Below, one piece after another: positions 1-4,858 of a stretch of DNA of 5,669 bases; position 1 is the stretch's first letter; every line of letters begins with the position of its first letter. Both the position numbers and the translations under genes were made by a program. This stretch comes from Alphaproteobacteria bacterium (GTDB lineage Bacteria > Pseudomonadota > Alphaproteobacteria > RS24): assembly GCA_015163825.1 (NCBI GenBank), contig JAAOIL010000039.1:1-5669 (forward strand). The letters run 5' to 3'. The notes under the pieces are model-generated. The model ran no database searches, was not told where the DNA came from, and saw only the letters and a list, made by a program, of their open reading frames with translations.

Positions 1-526
1 CGAAGCCGACATCATAAAAGCGGCAGAAACATTACTGCCCTTATGTCGTGCCCATAACATCAATTTAATTATGAACGATAACCCCGCCCTCGCCCGCCTT
101 TGCGATTGCGATGGTGTTCATATCGGGCAAAGCGATATGCCTTACACCCAAGCCCGACAGATTATGGGGGCGGATAAAATCATTGGCGTTACTTGCCATG
201 CCTCACATCATCTGGCGATACAGGCGGCGCAAGCGGGGGCAGATTATGTGGCGTTTGGGGCATTTTATAACAGCCCCACCAAAACAACTGCTAGTGCTGC
301 CGACCCTAGCATATTAAAAACTTGGCAGGCGGCAACCACCACACTCCGCTCCATACCATGCGTTGCCATTGGTGGCATCACCCCCACCAATGCCGCCCCG
401 CTAATAGCGGCGGGTGCAGATTTCCTCGCTGTCTCTAGTGGGGTGTGGGATTATAAGGACGGCGCACAAGCCGCTATCGCTTCCTTTACTGCCCTGCTTA
501 ATAGTGCTATGGAACGCACCTTATAA
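1..526 (+). CDS. thiE: Thiamine phosphate synthase, 5'-truncated by window edge
   Basis: ThiE joins HMP-pyrophosphate and the thiazole phosphate to make thiamine phosphate in the cytoplasm. The reading frame is open from base 2, giving 174 residues of a protein usually about 200-220 long, so only the N-terminus is missing. The ATG at 71 is internal: the codons before it (ending CRAHNINLI) continue the conserved beta strand that leads into the ND motif. Visible family motifs are MNDN, whose aspartate is a Mg ligand in known ThiE proteins, GVHIGQSD with the second Mg-ligand aspartate, the glycine/threonine loop FGAFYNSPTKT that holds pyrophosphate, IGGITPTN, and the phosphate-binding end AVSSGVW. 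The usual NDD appears as NDN, a mild change outside the metal ligand. All key residues seem present, so it should be active. TenI-like paralogues are the main alternative, but they usually lose these motifs. The gene ends 27 bases before efp and probably shares its transcript. Confidence 0.92.
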   Translation, partial: EADIIKAAETLLPLCRAHNINLIMNDNPALARLCDCDGVHIGQSDMPYTQARQIMGADKIIGVTCHASHHLAIQAAQAGADYVAFGAFYNSPTKTTASAADPSILKTWQAATTTLRSIPCVAIGGITPTNAAPLIAAGADFLAVSSGVWDYKDGAQAAIASFTALLNSAMERTL

Positions 527-540
527 CGCATATATCTTTT

Positions 541-547
541 GAGAGGA
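541..547 (+). promoter_or_regulatory. Ribosome binding site that sets the efp start
   Basis: GAGAGGA lies 6 bases before the ATG at 554. It supports 554 rather than the in-frame ATG at 539, which lies upstream of this site and would add five residues (MRGLD) absent from the family. The AT-rich stretch before it (TATAAC at 522, TATATC at 531) could hold a -10 box, but I find no matching -35, so I do not call a promoter. Confidence 0.75.
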
Positions 548-553
548 TTGGAT

Positions 554-1117
554 ATGAAAATCAACGGCAATGAAATCCGACCGGGCAATGTTATTGAACA
601 TAATAATAGCCTATGGGTTGCGGTTAAACTACAGCATGTAAAGCCGGGCAAGGGTGGGGCTTTCGCACAGGTGGAGTTAAAGAACTTACTGAATGGTAGC
701 AAGTTGAATCAGCGTTTTCGTTCCTCTGAAACAATAGAGCGTGTCCGCCTTGAAACGCGTGATTATCAATATCTTTATGGCGATAAAAACAGCCTGACTT
801 TTATGGACACAGAAAATTACGAGCAGATAGAACTACAAACAGATTTCATTGGCGAACGCGCCGCCTTTTTACAAGATGGTATGGAGGTTGTGGTGGAAAT
901 ATATGAAGGCAAGCCGATTAGTGTGCGCCTCCCCGACCAAGTGGTGCTAGAAGTGCGCGATACAGAACCTGTCGTAAAAGGACAAACTGCCGCTTCCTCT
1001 AATAAGCCGGCGATTTTAGAAAATGATGTGCGTATTATGGTTCCCCCTTTTGTCACCAGTGGCGATAAGATTGTCGTGGATACACAAGAACTCATTTATT
1101 TGAAACGCGCCGATTAA
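554..1117 (+). CDS. efp: Translation elongation factor P
   Basis: EF-P binds ribosomes stalled on polyproline stretches, next to the P-site tRNA, and promotes peptide-bond formation. The protein has 187 residues, the standard length. It has an N-terminal KOW-like domain (about 1-63), a central OB domain (about 65-128) and a C-terminal OB domain (about 130-187). The tip loop VKPGKGGAF carries Lys33, which aligns with E. coli Lys34, the residue that EpmA/EpmB beta-lysylate; no modification gene is visible here. GERAAFLQDGM, VVKGQTAASS and IMVPPFV are typical alphaproteobacterial EF-P sequences. The start at 554 is chosen from the well-placed GAGAGGA and from the conserved MKINGNEIRPG beginning. 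It lies 27 bases after thiE and only 3 bases before the phosphatase-family gene, so co-transcription with both is likely. I see nothing broken or unusual. Confidence 0.97.
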   Translation: MKINGNEIRPGNVIEHNNSLWVAVKLQHVKPGKGGAFAQVELKNLLNGSKLNQRFRSSETIERVRLETRDYQYLYGDKNSLTFMDTENYEQIELQTDFIGERAAFLQDGMEVVVEIYEGKPISVRLPDQVVLEVRDTEPVVKGQTAASSNKPAILENDVRIMVPPFVTSGDKIVVDTQELIYLKRAD

Positions 1118-1120
1118 TCT

Positions 1121-1876
1121 ATGGCGCACCTCTCCCCTATTCTCAGCATTATGAGTGAGATTGCCAATAAGGCATCGCCTCGCCTGCGCCGCGATTTCGG
1201 GGAGATAGAATTATTGCAAAGTTCAGAAGCAGGGGCAACTGCCTATGCAGCCAAAGCGGCAAAGCGTGTCACCAAGCAAATCTATGCAGAACTGGCAACG
1301 GCGCGTGCCGATTATGGTTTTGTTTTCAGAACAGGCGAGGTCGTTAAAGGTCCCGATAAAACCCATCGCTGGTTGATAGACCCCATAGCGGGGCAGACCA
1401 ATTTTGCCCATGCCATACCTCATTTTGGAATCGCTATCACATTAGAGCGCACCCAAGATAAAATCACTGCCCCTGTTGCCAGTCTTATTTATAATCCTAT
1501 CAGCGATGAACTTTTTCACAGCGAGAATGGTAGCGGTGGTTTTTGCAATAATAATCGCTTACGGGTATCGCAAAAGCAATCTTTGACGGGGGCTGTTATC
1601 GCTTGTAGCCATTCCCCTTTGATAGAAACATTGCAAAAAGCCGATGCCCATATTCGCATCAGTGGTGGCGATGCTATGGATTATGCGCGGGTTTGTGCTG
1701 GCAGACTAGACGCCATCATCACCCCCGACGTCGCTTTGTGGGAGCGCGCATGTGCCACCATATTCGCACAAGAATCGGGCGGCTTAATCACAGAACATAA
1801 AGGCGCGCATAAAAACCTATTCATTATGGGTGGCGAAAGCGTTTGCACCTTAATAAAGGAAGCAATAAGCAATTAA
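1121..1876 (+). CDS. SuhB/inositol monophosphatase family protein, probable pseudoenzyme
   Basis: The 251-residue frame has the full length and fold landmarks of alphaproteobacterial SuhB: RRDFGEIE (23-30), RWLIDPIAGQTNFAHAIPHF (83-102), YNPISDELF (124-132), MDYARVCAGRLDA (186-198) and ESGG (218-221). The family is Mg-dependent and cleaves inositol phosphate and similar phosphomonoesters, but nearly every catalytic position is changed. By motif alignment from memory, the KGxxD...D region has Ala37, Ala41 and Ala47 for Lys, Asp and Asp; the GEE metal site reads Phe69-Arg70-Thr71; DPIDGTT reads DPIAGQT, with Ala90 for the second metal Asp and Gln92 for the catalytic Thr; and WD reads Trp207-Glu208. 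Only Asp87 remains. Loss of activity is inferred; a scaffold or RNA/ribosome role like the non-catalytic role of E. coli SuhB is possible but untested. There is no Shine-Dalgarno, and the start 3 bases after efp implies coupled translation. I give no symbol because suhB would imply an enzyme. Confidence 0.88.
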   Translation: MAHLSPILSIMSEIANKASPRLRRDFGEIELLQSSEAGATAYAAKAAKRVTKQIYAELATARADYGFVFRTGEVVKGPDKTHRWLIDPIAGQTNFAHAIPHFGIAITLERTQDKITAPVASLIYNPISDELFHSENGSGGFCNNNRLRVSQKQSLTGAVIACSHSPLIETLQKADAHIRISGGDAMDYARVCAGRLDAIITPDVALWERACATIFAQESGGLITEHKGAHKNLFIMGGESVCTLIKEAISN

Positions 1877-1906
1877 ATTAAACTCTGTTTAGTTTTGTTT
1901 AATTTA
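1874..1906. terminator. AT-rich inverted repeat between convergent genes, possible weak bidirectional terminator
   Basis: TAAATTAAAC (1874-1883) and GTTTAATTTA (1897-1906) are perfect 10-base inverted arms around a 13-base loop. The left arm contains the stop codon of the phosphatase-family gene, and the right arm ends just before the stop of the opposing exporter gene. The position suits a shared terminator. The stem is almost all A/T, and neither strand has a T run directly after it, so intrinsic termination would be weak. Confidence 0.35.
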
Positions 1907-1909
1907 GTA

Positions 1910-3724
1910 TCAAGCAATTATTTTTTGCGACACATCAAATTGTAAATCAGCCAGTCGCGCATAAAGCCCGCCTGCGCGCATTAACTCCTCATGGGTGCCT
2001 TGCGCTGTTATGCGCCCTTGCTCCAACACAATAATGCGGTCGGCTTCTAATATCGTCGCTAAGCGGTGGGCGATAACCAAACTCGTTTTATCTTTCATCA
2101 AATGCGCCAATGCTTTTTGTACCAGCAATTCGCTTTCAGAATCTAAGGCACTGGTCGCTTCGTCCAAAAGTAAAATCGGCGCATCACGCAAAATAGCCCG
2201 TGCAATGGCGAGGCGTTGGCGTTGCCCCCCCGATAAAGTCACGCCTCTCTCCCCCAATTGCGTATCATAGCCATCGGGCAATGCCATAATGAACTCGTGC
2301 GCTTGGGCGGCTTTGGCGGCGGCGATGATTTGTGTCTCGTCTGTTTCACCACTATTTTCTGAAGAGCCAAAACGGATATTCTCCCAAACATTCGTGCCAA
2401 AAATAACCGTCTCTTGCGGCACAATTGACAGAGCGCCGCGTATTGTTTCTGGGGCGGCATCGGTTAGAGATAAATCATCAATCGCGATATATCCTTTTTG
2501 CGGGTCATAAAACCGCAATAAAAGTTGGAAGACGGTGCTTTTACCCGCTCCTGATGACCCGACCAAAGCCACACGTTCGCCGGGTTTTATATGCAGAGAA
2601 AAATCATTTAGCGCTTGTATTTGCGGGCGAGACGGATAACAAAACCCGACATTATGAAACGATATTTGCCCATGCGGGGGCGTGGCAAAATCTTTCGGGT
2701 TCGCAGGGGCTGCCACTTGTGGCACAGATTCCAATATCTCTACCAACCGCTCCGTTGCCCCCGCCGCAAGTTGTATCTCCCCCCATACTTCCGAAAGTGC
2801 CGCCATCGCTGTCGCACATAGCACCGCATAAAGCACGAACTGCCCCAATGTACCACTTGTCATCGTGCCCTCTAATACATTCAACGCCCCCAACCATAAA
2901 ATACCAACCACACCTGAGAAAACAAAAACAATGGCAATCGCCGTCAAAGACGACCGCGCGATAATCCGTGCCCGTGCCGCTATATAAGACGCATGCACCC
3001 CCAAACTAAAGCGGCGTAAATCTTCTGCCTCATGCGTGAAGGCTTGCAGCGTTTGCATAGCAGATATGGTCTCGGCGGCGTGGGCACCTGTATCGGCAAG
3101 GCGGTCTTGCCCCGACCGCGATAGGCGGCGCACCCAACGCCCCAACCCAATCAATGGCACTATCACCAACGGTAAAACTAATGCCGCCATACCACTTAAA
3201 AAGGGGGCGGTGTAAATCAACATAATCGCCGCGCCAAACAACATAAACACATTGCGCACCGCAATAGATGCCGAAGACCCTAATATCGTTTTTATCAAAG
3301 TAATATCGGCTGTTAAGCGCGATAATATCTCGCCCGTGCGATTGCTTTCAAAAAAGGCTGTGTCGAGGCGGGTTAAATGCTCATAGACCGAATACCGCAA
3401 ATCGGCTGCCACGCGCTCCCCTATCAGGCTGACAAATAAAAATCGTGTTGCCGTTGCCAAGCCCAATACCAATGCCACCCAAAATATATTGATAAAATAC
3501 CTATCAATAGAGGCGGCATCTGCCCCATTAAATCCTGAATCTATCATATAGCGCACCGCCACAGGCAGGCTGAGCGTAGCAATAGAGGCGAGAATCAGCG
3601 ACACCCCCGCCCCCAATAACATAAGGTGATACCGCCTGATAAAAGGCGTTAAATGGCGCAAAATGGCAGGAGACTGGGTTTTTGGGCGTCGCCTAGCGGT
3701 TTCTTCGGATGATGGTTCTGACAT
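1910..3724 (-). CDS. MsbA-like ABC exporter, fused membrane and ATPase domains
   Basis: This is a half-transporter of 604 residues that would work as an inner-membrane homodimer, using ATP to export a lipid, drug or other hydrophobic substrate. The substrate cannot be read from the sequence. A charged cytoplasmic tail (1-30) precedes about six membrane helices (near 36-58, 77-99, 154-173, 176-196, 261-281 and 291-311). The ATPase domain (about 353-600) is complete: A-loop Tyr363, Walker A GSSGAGKST (389-397), Q-loop Gln437, signature LSGGQ (497-501), Walker B ILLLDE with catalytic Glu522, D-loop SALD (525-528) and H-loop His553. It resembles the MsbA-related alphaproteobacterial group more than MsbA proper; true MsbA function in lipid A flipping is possible but not shown. 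It starts at 3724, since later Met codons would cut helix 1. The AAGGG before it is only 3 bases away, which fits a leaderless message. It is divergent from rpmE and convergent with the upstream operon. Confidence 0.95.
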   Translation of the reverse strand: MSEPSSEETARRRPKTQSPAILRHLTPFIRRYHLMLLGAGVSLILASIATLSLPVAVRYMIDSGFNGADAASIDRYFINIFWVALVLGLATATRFLFVSLIGERVAADLRYSVYEHLTRLDTAFFESNRTGEILSRLTADITLIKTILGSSASIAVRNVFMLFGAAIMLIYTAPFLSGMAALVLPLVIVPLIGLGRWVRRLSRSGQDRLADTGAHAAETISAMQTLQAFTHEAEDLRRFSLGVHASYIAARARIIARSSLTAIAIVFVFSGVVGILWLGALNVLEGTMTSGTLGQFVLYAVLCATAMAALSEVWGEIQLAAGATERLVEILESVPQVAAPANPKDFATPPHGQISFHNVGFCYPSRPQIQALNDFSLHIKPGERVALVGSSGAGKSTVFQLLLRFYDPQKGYIAIDDLSLTDAAPETIRGALSIVPQETVIFGTNVWENIRFGSSENSGETDETQIIAAAKAAQAHEFIMALPDGYDTQLGERGVTLSGGQRQRLAIARAILRDAPILLLDEATSALDSESELLVQKALAHLMKDKTSLVIAHRLATILEADRIIVLEQGRITAQGTHEELMRAGGLYARLADLQFDVSQKIIA

Positions 3725-3729
3725 AAGCC

Positions 3730-3758
3730 CTTATAGCAAAGGCTTTGCTTTGGCGCAA
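3730..3758 (-). promoter_or_regulatory. Predicted promoter of the ABC exporter, leaderless
   Basis: Read on the minus strand, TTGCGC (3758-3753) is followed by exactly 17 bases and TATAAG (3735-3730). The -10 matches TATAAT at five of six bases, and the -35 keeps the essential TTG. A start 6-7 bases after the -10 falls at 3724-3723, on the ATG itself, so the mRNA would have no leader. The identical layout on the opposite strand for rpmE strengthens the call. Confidence 0.6.
3735..3749. repeat. 15-bp palindrome in the exporter promoter spacer, possible operator
   Basis: AGCAAAG-G-CTTTGCT is a perfect 7+1+7 palindrome. It fills most of the 17-base spacer between the predicted -35 and -10 of the exporter promoter and touches the -10. 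A dimeric regulator bound here would block or reshape that promoter without covering the rpmE -10. It is a DNA site rather than an RNA hairpin, since its loop is one base and it lies upstream of the predicted start. No regulator gene is adjacent. Confidence 0.45.
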
Positions 3759-3773
3759 ATATCGGCTTGCGCC
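3752..3773. repeat. Inverted repeat carrying the two divergent -35 boxes
   Basis: GGCGCAA (3752-3758) and TTGCGCC (3767-3773) are perfect 7-base arms with an 8-base centre (ATATCGGC). Each arm contains the TTGCGC -35 box of one of the two divergent promoters, so the repeat is explained by, and supports, a back-to-back promoter pair. It could also serve as a site for a regulator acting on both genes. Confidence 0.6.
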
Positions 3774-3795
3774 CACCGCCCCTTTCGCTTATAAG
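3767..3795 (+). promoter_or_regulatory. Predicted promoter of rpmE-trcR
   Basis: TTGCGC (3767-3772), 17 bases, then TATAAG (3790-3795): the same boxes and spacing as the divergent exporter promoter. Transcription would start near 3802, giving a leader of about 22 bases that contains the rpmE ribosome binding region. Confidence 0.6.
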
Positions 3796-3822
3796 GCGTG
3801 AGATATTGAAAAGGCGAGATAT
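3793..3822 (+). repeat. Short imperfect direct repeat covering the rpmE ribosome binding site
   Basis: AAGGCGTGAGATAT (3793-3806) recurs as AAGGCGAGATAT (3811-3822), differing by a two-base gap. The second copy holds the likely Shine-Dalgarno AAGGCGAG, about 5 bases before the ATG at 3824. The first copy overlaps the -10 box end and the predicted start site. It may be a chance local duplication or a paired binding site. Confidence 0.4.
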
Positions 3823-3823
3823 A

Positions 3824-4045
3824 ATGAAAAAAGACATTCACCCTGAATACCATACCATAACGGTCGCGATGACCGATGGCACGACTTATCAAACGCGTTC
3901 CACCTATGGGGAGGAAGGCGCGACTTTGACATTGGACATTGATCCAACCACGCACCCTGCTTGGACAAAAGGCAACCAAACTCTCGTTGATAGAGGCGGA
4001 CGCGTTAGCCGCTTCAACAAGAAGTTTGATAGTTTTATCAGTTAG
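3824..4045 (+). CDS. rpmE: 50S ribosomal protein L31, cysteine-free type
   Basis: L31 sits at the subunit interface of the ribosome, helping to bridge the 50S and 30S subunits. The 73-residue protein begins MKKDIHPEYHTI and contains TRSTYG (24-29), LDIDPTTHPAWT (37-48) and DRGGRVSRFNKKF (56-68), all standard for the family. It has no cysteine at all: the CxxC zinc site of E. coli RpmE is replaced by VAMTDG, as is usual in Alphaproteobacteria, so it should not act as a zinc store. The start at 3824 is chosen because MKKDIHP is the invariant N-terminus and AAGGCGAG lies just upstream; an in-frame ATG at 3767 would add 19 residues unlike any L31 and would lie in the promoter. It is the first gene of a pair with trcR, with a promoter of its own at 3767-3795. 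Confidence 0.97.
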   Translation: MKKDIHPEYHTITVAMTDGTTYQTRSTYGEEGATLTLDIDPTTHPAWTKGNQTLVDRGGRVSRFNKKFDSFIS

Positions 4046-4807
4046 ATGCCACAGCCTCTTCCTTCTGTTACCGCCCCTTTGATGCCGAAAGCGACTGCTG
4101 TTTGGTTGATTGATAATACGGCATTGACCTTTGCGCAGATTGCGGATTTCTGCCACCTGCATCCGCTAGAGGTGAAGGGTATTGCCAATGGTGATGTAGC
4201 GATAGGCATTAAGGGCATAGACCCTATCAATGCGGGGCAGCTAACACGGACGGAACTAGAACGTTGCCAAGACGACCCGGCAACAGAATTAAAATTGGCG
4301 GAAACGAAATCAGATTTACCTGGTCCCAAACCACATAAGGGTAGCCGCTACACACCTTTATCCAAAAGACAAGAACGACCAGATGCCATTGCGTGGTTAG
4401 TGCGTAATCATGCGGAATTAAATGATGCCGAGATTGGTCGCCTTGTTGGCACAACAAAGCCGACCATTCAAAGTGTGCGTGAGCGCACCCATTGGAATAT
4501 GAGTCAAATCTCACCAGTGGATCCTGTCGCTTTGGGGCTATGCAAACAAATAGATTTAGATGAAGTTGTCACTCGTGCCACAACACGCGAAACACGAAAA
4601 TTAAAACGCCTCGCCCGTGAAGAGCGCAAACTAAAAGGTGCCGAAGAAACCACCGCTATCACAGGCTCTGACCCAGCAAGGGAGCCATCGGGCGAAGCAC
4701 CTGAAGCCGCTTCCCCATTTGCCAGCCTTGCTAGTGTGGGTGAAGAGACAGAAAATGCATCAAGCAGCACAGATAATGCGCCAGATCCAGACGATATTTT
4801 CAAATAG
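4046..4807 (+). CDS. trcR: TrcR/DUF1013 family cell-cycle transcriptional regulator
   Basis: I recognise this as the DUF1013 family, annotated as cell cycle transcriptional regulator TrcR and confined, as far as I know, to Alphaproteobacteria. It is presumed to bind DNA in the cytoplasm; its targets are not known from the sequence. The hallmark PLMPKATAVWLIDNTALTF (11-29) leads into a first helix-turn-helix-like segment (about 27-49). A linker with KGSRYTPLSKRQERPDAI (98-115) leads to a second (about 125-150, NDAEIGRLVGTTKPTIQSVR), followed by LGLCKQIDLDE (163-173). A basic helical stretch (180-197) is followed by a low-complexity acidic tail (about 200-253) ending DPDDIFK. The ATG directly follows the rpmE stop (TAGATG) with no Shine-Dalgarno, so translation is probably coupled to L31. 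Met13 (4082) is an alternative start, nearer the usual family beginning and also without a ribosome site. The family call is firm; the functional name is inherited annotation. Confidence 0.88.
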   Translation: MPQPLPSVTAPLMPKATAVWLIDNTALTFAQIADFCHLHPLEVKGIANGDVAIGIKGIDPINAGQLTRTELERCQDDPATELKLAETKSDLPGPKPHKGSRYTPLSKRQERPDAIAWLVRNHAELNDAEIGRLVGTTKPTIQSVRERTHWNMSQISPVDPVALGLCKQIDLDEVVTRATTRETRKLKRLAREERKLKGAEETTAITGSDPAREPSGEAPEAASPFASLASVGEETENASSSTDNAPDPDDIFK

Positions 4808-4814
4808 AATCAAA

Positions 4815-4847
4815 ACACTTGATTTGCAATCTTGCAAAGGAAAGTGT
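4815..4847. repeat. Two-tier inverted repeat in the trcR-purE gap
   Basis: Outer arms ACACTT (4815-4820) and AAGTGT (4842-4847) enclose inner arms TTTGCAA (4823-4829) and TTGCAAA (4832-4838), separated by a 2/3-base internal bulge. As RNA it would fold into a hairpin holding AAAGGAAAG. As DNA it covers the -35, the spacer and the first base of the -10 of the predicted purE promoter. It is not followed by a T run on the plus strand, so it is not a good terminator for trcR. Operator or transcript-end structure are both possible. Confidence 0.5.
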
Positions 4848-4852
4848 AAAAT
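4824..4852 (+). promoter_or_regulatory. Predicted promoter of purEK, leaderless
   Basis: TTGCAA (4824-4829), 17 bases, then TAAAAT (4847-4852). The -10 has five of six consensus bases and the -35 has four. A start 7 bases after the -10 falls on the purE ATG at 4859. This agrees with the only Shine-Dalgarno-like run (AAAGGAAAG, 4836-4844) being 14 bases from the ATG, too far for normal use. Read-through from trcR is also possible. Confidence 0.5.
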
Positions 4853-4858
4853 AAAAGT

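Noticed and set aside
71..526. thiE starting at the ATG at 71
   Set aside because: The frame stays open to the window edge, and the codons before 71 encode the conserved strand that precedes the ND motif, so this Met is internal.
817..1095. A 92-codon minus-strand frame inside efp
   Set aside because: It is a shadow of the efp coding strand with no motif of its own and no ribosome site.
539..1117. efp starting at the ATG at 539
   Set aside because: The clear ribosome site at 541-547 lies after this ATG, and EF-P proteins begin at MKINGNEIRPG.
1121..1876. Calling the phosphatase-family gene a pseudogene
   Set aside because: The frame is uninterrupted, has the normal family length and keeps its structural motifs; the changes are targeted to the active site, so pseudoenzyme fits better than decay.
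2425..2964. A 179-codon open frame on the plus strand
   Set aside because: It lies wholly antisense to the well-supported ABC exporter. Its composition is that of a shadow frame (Pro/His/Ser-rich, no recognisable motif), and it has no ribosome site.
3767..4045. A longer L31 starting at 3767
   Set aside because: The extra 19 residues come from the promoter region, and the family always begins MKKDIHP.
4504..4803. A 99-codon minus-strand frame opposite the trcR tail
   Set aside because: It mirrors the low-complexity acidic tail of TrcR, and its Ser/Ala richness follows from that.
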